From Bursaphelenchus xylophilus (lineage: Eukaryota; Nematoda; Chromadorea; Rhabditida; Aphelenchoididae): DNA of 64,000 nt. A model generated the notes under the pieces. That model had not been told where the DNA came from and searched no databases. It saw only the letters and a program-made list of their open reading frames with translations. Position 1 is the stretch's first letter; each line of letters opens with the position of its first letter. The stretch covers positions 1,674,001 through 1,738,000 of the forward strand of contig CAJFCV020000003.1 in assembly GCA_904066235.2 (NCBI GenBank), written 5' to 3'. The translations under genes were made by a program, and so were the position numbers. Shown one piece after another: positions 10,674-22,030 of this stretch.

Positions 10674-10883
10674 ATGACCTTGTTTCATATCGTTTTCGTT
10701 TTTTTGATTACTGTAGCAAATTGTAAAATTCATAATTGTGTGTGGTCGCCCGGTCACAAGTATTGCCTAAGCTATTTGAGCTCGGAATCTATTCATATTA
10801 CCGTAGATAATGGAGAAAGAAATACGACAGAAGAGGAAAGTATTTGTCGGATCTACGATCTCGAGAGAACCAAATCCCAGTAA
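10674..10883 (+). pseudogene. G': exon-1 remnant of gene G
   Basis: The open frame begins MTLFHIVFVFLITVANCK and is almost identical to exon 1 of gene G (15890-16061) through EEESI. It then diverges: the GGTAAGTG donor present in G is missing and the frame reads on to a stop after RTKSQ. No later exon of G is found before the next F fragment. It could still make a 69-residue secreted peptide (signal peptide plus cysteines). More likely it is a truncated duplicate. Confidence 0.6.
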
Positions 10884-11221
10884 AATAATTTGATTATCCG
10901 TTTCTTATATTTTATTTTTGTATTATGTGAAACTTGTCCCGTGGATTTCCCGGGTTAACTCTATCTTTCCCGAGATTTTTTGAGTCTCTGTCCTCTCTTC
11001 CCTCAGGGGAAGGATGGAATTGATATAGGAAATCTTTCCTTTTGTCATCATGAACACGTCAGTGTAAAAGTATCTCTAAATTTGTGTGTGTGTTTTATTT
11101 GAAGATAAATTCTTGTTGTTAAAACGGAAGAAGTGCCAAAGGGAAGTGAACCCCTATCTTGAGGATTCTTTGATCTTGTCAGTTTCTCCGGGAGCAACCG
11201 GATTCAGCAATATCAGGCAAG
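10884..11221. other. no gene seen
   Basis: AT-rich sequence between G' and the F4 fragment. It contains CCCGTGGATTTCCCGGG and a pyrimidine-rich stretch, but no open frame, tRNA or inverted repeat that I can support. Confidence 0.5.
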
Positions 11222-11718
11222 GTGTCGTTCTTCGACTACACCTCTGAACACCATTATAAGGTAACGGTTTTACGGATCATTTGACCTGTAACGTCACGCT
11301 CATACCTCAGGCCTGGTCAAACAAATTTTCTCTCCTAAAAACGCTTATTTTTCAGATAATCCTCATTCAAAGCGGTCTGAAAATGCCCAGACATGTTCTT
11401 GTACAGTTTATAAACGCCGGTTTCCTAGTTCCCTTTGACACCGGCGTACAAGGGAATGTCTACAGTCTTAATTTAACTAACCACAACAATCTAAACTACG
11501 AATTCATGCTCAATTCTAATTTTACACTACACATAAACGAGTCCTCCTTGAATGACGGACCCTTTACGGATATGATTACGTTTACAGCCACCGCAATTGA
11601 TCCCAATCCAGATAACGTGGAATGGATGTTCGGGCTGTTGGTGTTTAGAGAATATTGCGTTCACTTAGATTACAAAAATAACATGTTGGGCTTCTCAAAG
11701 CTGAGACGGACAACCTAA
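11222..11718 (+). pseudogene. F4: 3' fragment of an F-family gene
   Basis: It holds the last bases of exon 4 (encoding VSFFDYTSEHHYK), an intron and a complete exon 5 (11356..11718) that is nearly identical to F1 and F3. Exons 1-3 and most of exon 4 are absent. The 3' flank (ATTGCATTACTCAACTATTA) matches the 3' flank of F1, not F2 or F3, so this is the remnant of a duplicated F1-type gene. Confidence 0.75.
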
Positions 11719-13233
11719 GACTAATAAATCAGAAAACTTGAAATTTTGAACATCGTATCAATTGAGTGAAAACTATTTACAACAAACCATTATTGCATTA
11801 CTCAACTATTAAAAAGCAATAACGAATGTCCAAATTACGCTTTTGAAGACACTCAGAAATTACATAAATAGTGAAACATCCTTCTAGACTAGAGAATGGG
11901 CGAGACGCAGAGAGCACTCCGCCGCAATCGTCCGAGACTTGGATATTTGGAAGAGAAGAAAGTCTCAGTTTGGAAGTCGTTTTCTGAGAAAACCGTCAGC
12001 CGTCAGAGCCTGTGGACAATTGGTGAAGAAGCAGCGGAGTGAGTGGTCGACTAGAGGATATTGGAATCTATTGTGTGTAATTGGGCCTTCTACCCAGCCA
12101 TCTTGGGTTGGTGATTGCCTGCCCGTATTAAGCATGGCCGCAAACCGGCCTGCGAGCCGGTCCGGCAGTAGAGCCTTTTAAACCATCAACGGGGTAAGGT
12201 CTCTAAGGAGTATATTACGGGATAACGACCCGGGTGATACTCAAAGGATTGACAAGATAATCACTGAGGTATTTATTATCTGACAATAACGCCAACAAAG
12301 GGGCAAATCACACAAAGTAGAAAGAGGTGAGGACGACGAACAATGGTCGACCGCCCGCCTCCGAAACGACCGAATAACTGATTAGAATATTCCAATTGAG
12401 ATGTCCAAATGACCGGTCTGTGCGGAATGCAAATTAGCAGTTGAGTTATTCGTGGCGGGATGCAGATGAAGGTTGGGTGCTCTCGCTGAATTGTGGGGAA
12501 TTACACGGGGAATTGGCTGGTGGCGCTGCTGGGGTATGCCTGGTCCTACTCGGCACGGCTCGCAAGCCCCAGCCTAAATCTCTGAGCCGGGCCCGGGCTT
12601 CGAAAATTTTAAAAGCCCGGCTCGGTGAGGCCTGGAAACTTTTTATAGCAGATTGAAAAGGAGAAAGTGAGAAATGAAAAGAAAATTATGGCAAATTTTC
12701 GCAAAAGGTAAAAAAGAATTTAAACCTATACATAAGAGTGAAGAAATAAGGCCGGTTTTCAGATTTTGAAAAAGACGCTAAATTTGCTTTCTCGAGCTTT
12801 TTTTCTCATGTTGGCCTCATTTTTCCCATTATATGTTTTCAAAAAAAGTGAGGAAAGCGTTTTTAACGTTTTGCTTCGGAACGACCGGTGCGATCTTATT
12901 TCTTCACTCTTACATAGTATAACTGATGCTTTACCATTATAAATTACTAAGTCTCCACAATTTTTTTACTATATGGTTACAAAAAATAACGAACTTTTGT
13001 GTACAGTCGTCCAAATTTTAGCAAAAATATTTTTATGACAAATCTTTTATCGGAACTGAAAAAAAAATCCGCATGGCTATTGCGTGTTTTTTACAAGGAA
13101 GTACGGGTCGAGATATCAAAAAATTCGCAAAAAATTTTCTGATTAAGAATATATAAAAATTAGCTGCCTATTTAATTAATAAATTCGACTAATTTATTCA
13201 CTAAATGTTAAAGCCACTTTATGTTCGCTATCA
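11719..13233. other. gene-free stretch with a dispersed repeat
   Basis: It has F1-like 3' flank to about 11870, then unrecognised sequence. About 12205-12560 matches 34905-35298 in patches (CAAATCACACAAA, GGTGAGGAC, AGAATATTCCAA, CGTGGCGGGA, CTGGTCCTAC). A GC-rich run, CCGGGCCCGGGCTTCG, lies near 12587. The remainder to 13233 is AT-rich. The paired repeat could be an old LTR or SINE-like unit; its ends are not clear. Confidence 0.45.
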
Positions 13234-13435
13234 GGGGCCAATGCGCTATCTGAAAGTTTGCTGAAAATGGTAGGGCGCAGCTCGGAAAACAAGCTTTCGC
13301 AGCTCGCCGGAGCTAGGTTTCAGCTTGTTTTCGAGCTGCGCCCAACAGGCGAGTTGCGCCCGTGCAAGTTTTCCGCGCTGCGCCCTACCATTTTCAGCTA
13401 ACTTTCAGCAAACTTTCAGATAGCGCATTGGCCCC
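13234..13435. mobile_element. 202-bp palindromic element upstream of F3
   Basis: The left arm, GGGGCCAATGCGCTATCTGA, is matched by its inverse at the right end; arms of about 50 bp or more include GAAAATGGTAGGGCGCAG. The centre holds further GC-rich inverted segments. The F1/F2 promoter homology of F3 starts only a few bases to the right. Confidence 0.75.
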
Positions 13436-13547
13436 AGCTCTATAATCGTCTTTTGCGATAAGTTTCGCCAAATTCATTGCGCCGCACCTTGTTTTCAAAG
13501 CCTCTTATAAGCGAACTGACAACATGGCTCCGATCGCAAACGTTGGA

Positions 13548-15527
13548 ATGGGCAGGAACGGGTTAAGGCTCATTTTAATACATCTCCTAAGTATCCGTAC
13601 CGTTCAGACTTCGATCGAGATTCCGATTGGTATAAGGTTGCTCGTTGATCGTAGGTATAATAGGGACGTAGGCGGTTCAGGGTCAAGGCTACCAACCGTT
13701 ATATACATAATTATTATATAATCATGCCGTAATGTAAATTCAGTCGATTTCCCATTCCTCTTCGGCACATCCATGCAACAGATGTACGCCAAATTCTCGT
13801 TAAATACGGCCGAGATCAGCGTGTTGGACGACGACTGTGGAAATGCGTATGGTAAATGCCGTTCGTATTGCCAAGATCGTAAGACTTGAATTTTGTCGTA
13901 CTTGCTTTGTCGACTACAAGCACTTTCGTCAATTTTCAGACAGTTTTTGCCATTTATATTGCAGTCCAATCTGTTGCATCGCAAAAGCTTGGCGGGACAA
14001 GAAATGCGAGACCAACTTTGAGGGTTATCATCGCAATTCGACGGCATTAAAAATATTGAAAGACTATTGGCGCGATATGGACCTACAACGCTATGGAGTT
14101 TGGGCGGAGGATGCGATAGGCTTCAGACAGCCCGATGGGACTTTTATTGATGCCGGAGTTCAACGGTTTGCCTTGCAAACGGTCAACACCTTCGATAACA
14201 TCGATTATCCTATGACGTAAGTCGTATAACAAACGTAGGCACAATAGGGAACGATAGGTTTTATTGAATGGACACAAGAATAATACAACCGCTCAAGAGG
14301 AGGGAGACAACGACTTCTGATTGTGAGAATAGGGGAAATCTATCTGATAAAGACTTTGTCGTTTGATTCTATGCAAATTCGTGGGAAAGAATTGGCGGTT
14401 TCAGTGAAGTCGCCAACAAGTCGCGTAGCACGTCAATCCAAAATAGAAGAAAAAATTTCCCGCCCCTTTTTTGGTGATTCGTTCAAAATCCGATAAAACG
14501 CATTTTCTTATCTTTCTTCTTCCTTTTCGAGAAAAAAACAATTATTTCGGGCGAGAAAAAGTGCCGATAATTTCGCGACATTTCGTCTCTCTTTTAAACC
14601 AATGAAAACGGTACGAAGTTTCGAAACGGTTCAGGAAATGCGCTGGATTGACGTGCGTAGCCTATTTGAAGTCAAGGCATCCATGGTTTTATGTCAGTCT
14701 GTCGGGGGAAAACGTGGATTTGTCGCAGCAAAGCATCGCGATGCTTTGCTGCGACAAAATCCACGATGCATCGCAGTGGCTCATTATTTTCCCAACTGAC
14801 CAATATAATCCTTTGGCAATAAGTACAGCTTGCAGGGCAAGCATCGGTCTTGGGCGGAACCCTGACAGGAAGAATTTCGTTCGAATGCTGTATGACAAAG
14901 GGCACATTGAGGAGGAAAAAGCTACGATTGCGTTCCCATCTGACCTAGGCATGATGGTATTCGGAAAATCGGAGATTCACAACTGTAGCCCAAAATGGGA
15001 GGAAGTCAAGTTGTTTGGAACTCGCGAATGGATGTTTGAGGCCATCAAGGTGTCGTTCTTCGACTACACCTCTGAACACAATTATAAGGTAACGGTTTTG
15101 CAGGTCATTTGACCTTTGACGTCACGCTCATATCTTTTCTCTCCTAAAAACGCATATCTTTCAGATAATCCTCATGGAAAGCGGTCTGAAAATGCCTAGA
15201 CATGTTCTCGTACAGTTTATAAACAACGGTTTCCTGGTTCCCTTTGACAACGTCGAACAAGGGAATATCTACAGTCTTAATTTAACCAACCACAACAATC
15301 TAAACTACGAATTCATGCTCAATTCTAATTTTACACTACACATAAATGAGTCCTCCTTGAATGACGGACCCTTCACGGATGTGGATACGCTTTCAGTGAC
15401 CGCAATTGATCCCAATCCAGATAACGTGGAATGGATGTTCGGGATGTTGGTGTTTAGAGAATATTGCGTTCACTTAGATTACAAAAATAACATGTTGGGC
15501 TTCTCAAAGCTGAGCCGGACAACCTGA
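13548..15527 (+). CDS. F3: secreted aspartic-protease-like protein without catalytic motifs
   Basis: Exons 13548..13650, 13744..13878, 13940..14216, 14836..15088, 15165..15527; 376 residues. Exon lengths 103, 135, 277 and 253 are the same as in F5. The cysteine-rich block in exon 3 is intact (FCHLYCSPICC then KKCE). Pepsin-like landmarks are as in F2 (IGLGRNPD, HIEEEK, GMMVFGK, MFGMLVFREYC, NMLGFSK); the DTG positions read FSLNTAEI and LMESGLKMP. One cysteine before TREWMF in other members is phenylalanine here (KLFGTREW). Start as in F2; an additional in-frame ATG lies at 13524. Intron 3 carries two mobile elements. Confidence 0.75.
14429..14655. mobile_element. C-family element with 5-bp duplication (CGTAG)
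   Basis: 227 bp, ends CACGTCAATCCA and TGGATTGACGTG, flanked by CGTAG on both sides. The interior includes GGGCGAGAAAAAGTGCCGAT. Two more copies lie at 29412 and 40673. It is in F3 intron 3. Confidence 0.8.
14694..14803. mobile_element. S-family MITE, subtype 2, rearranged, in F3 intron 3
   Basis: It has the same left flank and left end as the F2 copy. The interior turns back on itself (TTGTCGCAGCAAAGCATCGC then its inverse), which shortens the element to 110 bp. Confidence 0.75.
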
Positions 15528-15889
15528 GACAAATAAATGAAAAAAATTTGAAATTTTGGAAAATTTTTTATATTTAACACAATAACTTTCAATATGTAAA
15601 AAAACTTAATCAAAAATCACCTCTATTGTTGCTTATCGAAATCCTAATCTTATTCAAAACCGACCCCAATTGGAAACAAACCCCTTATATGTAACAACCC
15701 GACATTTGTCTAGCGGCTCGCTTTGTCACAAAAAAAGTAAAGAGCGATTCCTCAAGAGAATCTGTTGATTTCCCTCCCGATTATCGTAATGACCTTTCAT
15801 TTGAATAGGAACAGTAGCCGAAATCAGATTCTTTGTTCGAATTTTGAGCCGAAAAACACTTTTGATTTCATTTTCGTAATTTTCAAATC

Positions 15890-18277
15890 ATGCCCTTGTT
15901 TCATATCGTTTTCGTTTTTTTGATTACTGTAGCAAATTGTAAAATTCATAATTGTGTGTGGTCGCCCGGTCACAAGTATTGCCTAAGCTATTTGAGCTCG
16001 GAATCTGTTCATATTACCGTAGATAATGGAGAAAGAAATACGACAGAAGAGGAAAGTATTGGTAAGTGCGAGATTTGTCATCATATAATAGACGATAACG
16101 GCAAGGAGGAGATTGGGTAGTCTGGAGACGAGATAGACCGGTCAAAAACAGAGAGTTTATTCGTCAAAGACGAGAAAAAAGAATGAGACAACAGTGTATT
16201 CTTGTCGCTTTTATAGCCAAATACATTATGCAAACTTGGCACTATCACCAACAATTATGAGAAACTATCGCCAACAATTATGAGAAATTTTTTGATTTTC
16301 TTCAAATTTTCTAACAGCGACGCTTGCGCGAGGAATCGTAAGGGACAAACAGATCTTTCTATAACGAAAAATATTTGTTATAGAAAGATCTCGTTGGTCG
16401 GAGGTTTATTTTGGCCTAAAATTGAGTCTTTGCACCTCTGCAACGGTTTGCAATAATACAAAAAGATTTCGTTTTACAAGAGTTTGTTGCATAGATACTT
16501 CGACGATCTTTATGGCCGAAAGAGTAGGCGAAGAGCGGTCAGAGAGAAAAAGACTATTTGGCCATAACTTTACCAGTTTTGCACGGAAAAAAATTATTTT
16601 TATTTTGTGGAAACATCACCCTCTAGGGTAGAAATAGGTATGGAATTACCATTGTGCTTCAGGCTTAACGAGCACAATCTGTCTATATCCCACATCAATG
16701 CCTGAAGATCTTACTTCGTCCTTTGCAGACGCGGCCGAGATATTCGACGGTCTTTTCAGAAGACCATGGGAAACGAAGAGAGATGGTTTGAAATTCACAG
16801 AGATATGGTCAAACGGTCTCTCTTTGTTTCCCATGGTCTCTCGTCTGGAAAGACCGTTGAATGAACGGCCGCGTCTACAAAAGAGAAAGCAAGATCTTCT
16901 TCTTCATGGGATTTTTTGATGTGATCTAGACAGATTGTGCTCGTAAAGCTTGAAGCACAGTGGTAGTTCCATACCTATTTCTACCCTAGAGGGTGATGTT
17001 TCCACAAAATAAAAATAATTTTTTTCCGTGCAAAACTGGTAAAGTTATGGCCAAATAGTCTTTTTCTCTCTGACCGCTCTTCGCCTACTCTTTCGGCCAC
17101 AAAGATCGTCGAAATATCTATGCAACAAACTCTTGTAAAACGAAATCTTTTCGTAGCAAACCGTTGCAGAGGTTCAAAGAGTCAATTTTGGGCCAAAATA
17201 AACCTCCGACCAACGAGATCTTTCTATAACGAATATTTTTTTGTCCCTTACGACTCCTTCCTAGTGGCGCCAAAGCGCGAGCTAAAACTTTCAAGAATTG
17301 TCATGCGGCTTATCCGGAAGTGTACGCAAATTTTTTTAAAAATCAGAGCGTCGCACTTGTGGTCTTTGTTTGTCAAACAAAATTTGAAGCTAATATGGAT
17401 GTTTCATAACGGAAAATTTATTTTTTCAGTTTTCCCCGACGAAGAATTTTACGCCCATCTGAGTGACTACCAAGCCAAAGCCAGCCAAGTCTCCGAAATC
17501 GATTTTGGAACCCTCTGCAACGTCACTTTCAACAATTCCCTACTAAATTCTCGTCATTTATCGGGGGTCAAGTCGCTAAACTTTGATGAGAAATGCCTAG
17601 AATTCGCGGAAAGGCACAATTTTTGCTTCGATTTCAACGACAGTTGGCCCAGAAATATGCTACTTGCCAATATGAGAATGTGCAAAATGCAAAGTAAGCT
17701 ATTTCTTGCTGTAATAAAAGTGCTAAATCCAATTAATTTTCGATTTCAGAGCGTTTCTCGTATCTAGAAACATCCGCCGCAAAAAGCGATCAAGACTTTG
17801 TGACCATTGAGATCCACGGAGATGATCATCAAGATGACTTAATTCAGATGCTAAACAGCTCATTGCACAGGACCATGCATCTATACGAGGTCACAGAGCA
17901 TAGCAACAGGATTTTAAGCCAGTACGAGTGTTTTTCAGATCTTTGTTCAGGTTTTTATCGATTTTTTGGAAAAAAATCAAAATTTTTTAACAAGAAATCA
18001 AATTTTTTGGCAGTGAAATTGTTTTACACTGATCTTTCAGTTGATTTAGACCGACTTTCTAATCAAAAATTGCAGGAAAATCAACGAACTGGAGCGAAAC
18101 TTTCATCAATGTCAAATTTCTCGAAACGAAAGCCTTGATTTGGCCAATTATACCCGGAGGCAGTTTGGAAAATGTATGGACACAAGACTCCGTGACCGGA
18201 GGATCAAAATGGAGCGAGTCAAAGAGCTGGTTGAGACCATTTACGATGGTATTTTAGATATATTGCACTTGGATTAA
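15890..18277 (+). CDS. G: secreted cysteine-containing protein of unknown family
   Basis: Exons 15890..16061, 17430..17693, 17750..17921, 18076..18277; 269 residues; all phases agree. A signal peptide (MPLFHIVFVFLITVANC) is followed by HNCVWSPGHKYC. Exon 2 has NVT and NNS sequons and cysteines in LCNVT, KCLEF, NFCFDF and RMCKMQ. Exons 3-4 look helical, with KINELERNFHQCQ, and the protein ends LDILHLD. I do not recognise the family. Intron 1 (1,368 bp) is mostly a 928-bp fold-back element. An exon-1 duplicate lies at 10674, in the same position relative to F2 as this gene is to F3. Confidence 0.7.
16331..17258. mobile_element. 928-bp fold-back element in intron 1 of G
   Basis: Almost the whole unit is an inverted repeat. 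AGGAATCGTAAGGGACAAA at the left pairs with TTTGTCCCTTACGACTCCT at the right, and pairing continues through GCACAATCTGTC to a centre near 16795. The arms contain sequence related to the D family (GAGCGGTCAGAGAGAAAAAG, GGCCATAACTTTACC). No transposase is seen. Confidence 0.75.
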
Positions 18278-18394
18278 GAAGCCATTCTCGTTAAAAATCA
18301 GCTTTCGCAGTAAATAAATATTTATCCTAAAAGTTAAATAAGTGTCCATGGCAAGTTTGACCGGTATGAAAAGATGATCAAAGGGGGTTTTCGA

Positions 18395-19607
18395 CTAATA
18401 ATAACGGGGTTTTGCTTCAACTTTGGTGACCTCGAAGAGTTCGATGATTTCCGAATCCGTGGCAATGTCTTTCGGGGTGAATCCGTCGTCGCAGAGTTGA
18501 TTTGGGTTGAGACCTTTCTCCAAGAGAAAGCGGACCATGTCTACATGACCATTACAGGCAGCTGAAATTAAAATTGTTTTACTTTATCTAAAGCAATATA
18601 AATTTTTGAAAATTTGCGAAAAATTCAAGTAAAATGTAATAAAAGAGAGAATAAAGTACCATAATGAAGGACAGTTTGACCCGTAGAATCCTTCTGATGA
18701 AGCGACGCACCGATATCCAGCAATCGCCTTAGGACATCGAGTCGGCCAAAATCCGCGGCATGATGAATTGGATAAATCTAAACTCAAAAATACAAAATAA
18801 GAGTCGAAACAGCCACTTACCCCTTCACTGTCAGTGTCAAGGAGATCCGGACGGGCTGCAATTAATTCTTCCACTTCTTCTATTAGATCGTCACGTATTA
18901 GAACAACAAGTTTGGCAAGATCGGCATCGGTGAATTCATCGTCAATTTCTTCGACCCTCTAAAGACAAAACAAACTAAAAATCAAAAGAATATTGACCTA
19001 CCATGGTACTAGGATTTTTGGAGAACCCAGCCTGAGGTTTGGAGGAAGTTGCTGCCTCCGGATCAAACCCAATGTTCATTTCGACTACTTTGTCGATATA
19101 TTGCTGCATTGCTTCCGCCGTGGAGGTTCCATACAAAGAAGCAAGTCCAACAGACACCCGTGGTTGAAGAACATAGTCGATGGGAGCTAAAAACAGTGAG
19201 TTTATATTGTTTTAGATCATACCATAAAGGATTAACGTCAAAAGCATAGTTTCGCAAAAATTTAGAGCAAACAAATAAATCCGACACCAAAAATAAACAA
19301 TTAGGAAAGTACGGTTGAAATTTCAGCCAAATCAAGAGAGAACTCGAAGAGTAACAGTCAAATCTCTAACTCCCACCATGATGAAAATCCTTAAATCAGA
19401 AAAATAATCGGAAAACATACCCAATGGCCTTCGGACCTTCTTGTATCTCAGGTAGAGGTATTTGGCATCATCTGGCTTGATTTGTTGTGTAAAGTTCGAA
19501 GCTACAAAGAAAACCGCCTTCTCAAACGTGTCCACAAGCTCTTTTGATGGTTCATCTTCAAACCCAATGTAAGGCCTCAATGTTTTCGCGAGTTGAATGA
19601 CAAACAT
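18395..19607 (-). CDS. acbp-5: acyl-CoA-binding protein with ankyrin repeats (ACBD6/ACBP-5 type)
   Basis: Exons complement(19421..19607, 19002..19186, 18821..18958, 18660..18777, 18395..18561); 264 residues, a usual length for this family. Residues about 10-110 form the acyl-CoA-binding domain: LVDTFEKAVFFV, a YLYLRYKKV helix, and STAEAMQQYIDKVV near its end. An acidic linker follows, then ankyrin repeats (PIHHAADFGRLDVLRRLLDIGA; GQTVLHYAACNGHVDMVRFLL; DDGFTPKDIA). This domain order is that of vertebrate ACBD6 and nematode ACBP-5, which bind long-chain acyl-CoA in the cytosol. The start is the first ATG in the frame (MFVIQLAKTL); the open frame extends nine codons upstream without an ATG. It is divergent with pelota, about 280 bp apart. 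Confidence 0.88.
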
Positions 19608-19890
19608 TAGATTTTCATGAGTATTAGAAGGCAATTACACTTGAAACTTTCGAAACGTACGTTTCGAAAATTGTTGAAAAACAGCATTTCCATTGAATAA
19701 GACGAAGTGTCACGGAATTATTGGATTTTTCGACGAAGTCTCTAAAAATTAATAGGATTTTATTTCTCGCAGAAAAATTGTTGTAATTGACTGTTTCTTG
19801 CCATTTGAAGGCTCATCAATGTTGACGTGACCCTATCTTGGTTTCGAATTATTTTTTCTCTGGCTTTTTGGAGATCGGCCGGTCTGAAAA
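19608..19890. promoter_or_regulatory. shared region between acbp-5 and pelota
   Basis: 283 bp separate the two divergent start codons. It includes the self-complementary GTTTCGAAACGTACGTTTCG near 19646. The pelota start lies only a few bases after a CAG, so a trans-splice acceptor there is possible. A minus-strand open frame crosses this interval but has no supported exons. Confidence 0.4.
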
Positions 19891-21496
19891 ATGAAGATTT
19901 TGCGGAAATACGTGGAAAAGAACGGCTCCGGGTAAGGATAATATAATTTTGATCGTTTATCTTGAGTTTAGCTCCGTTACATTGATTTGTGAGGAAGAGG
20001 AGGATGTTTGGCATGTGTACAACCTGATTCGGATCGGGGATCAGGTGCGGTGCTCGACTGTGAGGAAGGTTACACAAGAGACGCAGACCGGCTCGAAAAG
20101 CTCGCAGAGAATGCATGTGACATTGACGGTGGTGGTCGAGAGCATAACATACGATCCCACCGTGTGTGTTCTTCATTTGAAAGGTGAGAGTTTGGTTTTT
20201 TTTTTGGTTTTTAGAGCGTGTGGCGAATTTCTTCAAAATTTAGTGCTCATGATGAAGGTTAATATATTTTCGTGTGGTTTTTTGTGCGTATATTGATTCA
20301 GCTGATTCCTAGATGTCAACCTCCCACTTTTTAACTCTTTTAAGCCTTTGTTTTTTTTCCTTGCCAATCTTATATTACCCTATTCCAGGTCGTAACATCC
20401 AAGAAAACGAACATGTCCGGATGGGTGCTTATCACACACTTGACCTGGAGCTTCAAAAGAGATTCACATTGGCCAAAGAAGAATGGGATTCGATTGACTT
20501 GGAGCGTCTAGAGCTCTGCGCCGATATTAGCCATGCAGCTGATGTTGGAGCTGTTGTGATGCATGAAGGATTTGCAAACATCTGTCTGCTCACCAGTTCA
20601 ATGACTGTGGTCAAGGCTAAGATTGATATGAATGTAAGTTGCTATTCTTCTGGGTATTATTCCGTCTTTAGATTGCAAAGAAACGAAAAGGATTCTCCCA
20701 ACATCATGACAAATCAGTTGAAAAGTTCTTCAACGCCGTTGTGCAAGCGTTTGTTCGGCATATCAACATGGAACAGTTAAAATGTGTGATAGTGGCTTCG
20801 CCTGGCTTTCTAAAAGAGCAACTTGTCGAGAAAGTTTTGGAATATGCGGCTGAGAATAATTTGAAGGACATCATCTTGAACAAGAGTAAATTCTTGCTGG
20901 TTCATTCGACTAGTGGCTTCAAACACGCGCTCAAGGAAGTGTTAGCGGATCCTAATGTCAGCTCAAGGTTGGCCGATACCAAGGTTAGTGGATTGGTTTG
21001 ATTATTGAATATTTTTTATATTGTACTAGATGTTCTGTTGAAAATTCTATGTTTTGAGACTAATGATAAGATTTTTTAGGCGCAAGCGGAAGTAAAAGCT
21101 CTCGATACATTCTTGGACCTTATGAACAACGATCCGGACCGAGCTTTTTACGGATATAATCATGTTAGACTAGCCTTGGACCAACTCGCCGTTGACACTT
21201 TAATGGTCTCCGACGTCCTGTTCCGGTCGAGAAATATCGAACAAAGGAAAAAGTACGTCAAATTGGTGGATGATGCCCGGGATGGCGGCTGCAACGTTCT
21301 CATCTTCTCATCTATGCATGTTACTGGCGAACAGCTGGGTCAACTCACCGGGGTCGCTGCAATTCTCAGATTTCCGATTGAGGGTGTGGATGATGTGTTT
21401 GAGGAGGATGAAGAGGTCCTAGACCTTCCAGACGAACAGTGGGCTGACCCGGATAACGTGATCAACACCACGATATCACCGGAACCAACTGTGTAG
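19891..21496 (+). CDS. pelo: pelota, ribosome rescue factor
   Basis: Exons 19891..19931, 19972..20183, 20389..20633, 20672..20983, 21080..21496; 408 residues, slightly longer than usual because of an acidic C-terminus. The N-terminal Sm-like domain is recognisable from MKILRKYVEKNGSG, DVWHVYNLIRIGD and the RNIQENEHVRMGAYHT-LDLE segment. The central eRF1_2-like domain has FFNAVVQAFVRHIN and VASPGFLKEQL. The C-terminal eRF1_3-like domain begins near RAFYGYNHV and includes VTGEQLGQLTGVAAILRFP. Pelota has no GGQ motif, as expected. It acts with Hbs1 in the cytosol to split stalled ribosomes. AATAAA at 21766 may serve as its poly(A) signal. Confidence 0.95.
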
Positions 21497-22030
21497 ATCA
21501 TGGTGAAGATAAAGTTATATAACTATAGAAAGTATCTGTAAAACGAGGTCTGGTGTATCGGATTTTGTTTATCAGACTTTTGAATGTGTTTTAAAACAGG
21601 TTTTGAGTTGATTATGATACAATCAAAGAGAAATGCCGGCAATTTCTAAGTTTGTTGACGTTTTTTATTGTTATCCTAACTTTTAGTTTTTGCTAAGTGT
21701 TCTGTTCAATTTTTTATCATCCAATGATGTCTTGAGGAGAACTGTATGTCGTTCTTTTTGTTTGTTAATAAACTTTGTGATACTGGAAGCAGTTTTGAGG
21801 AGCTTTCGAATGCTGTTTTAGATCAGCAAAAAAATAAAAAAAAAAAAAAAATAGAAAAAAAAATTTTTTGGTTTTTTATTGTAGTGAATATAATTATGGA
21901 GGGATTTTTATTGATAGTTGAGTAATGAAATGGTTAGATGTAAAAAGTTTCGGTCAATTTGTATGATTTTTGGACAGGTTTTTGACATATTCAAGGTCAG
22001 TGTCATGGTTAATATAAGTATCCAAAAATT
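21497..22030. other. 3' flanks of pelota and F5
   Basis: Convergent intergenic region. It contains AATAAA near 21766 and an A-rich run at about 21830-21860. From about 21940 the sequence resembles 3' flanks of other F genes in reverse. No gene is seen. Confidence 0.5.

Noticed and set aside
17120..17429. The open frame before exon 2 of gene G as a separate start.
   Set aside because: It runs through the right arm of the fold-back element; the exon boundary TTTTTTCAG at 17429 joins in phase to exon 1 at 16061.
19760..20236. A 158-codon minus-strand frame over the pelota 5' end, with ADLQKAREKIIRNQDR.
   Set aside because: Most of it is antisense to pelota exons 1-2, and no signal peptide, start context or further exons support it.
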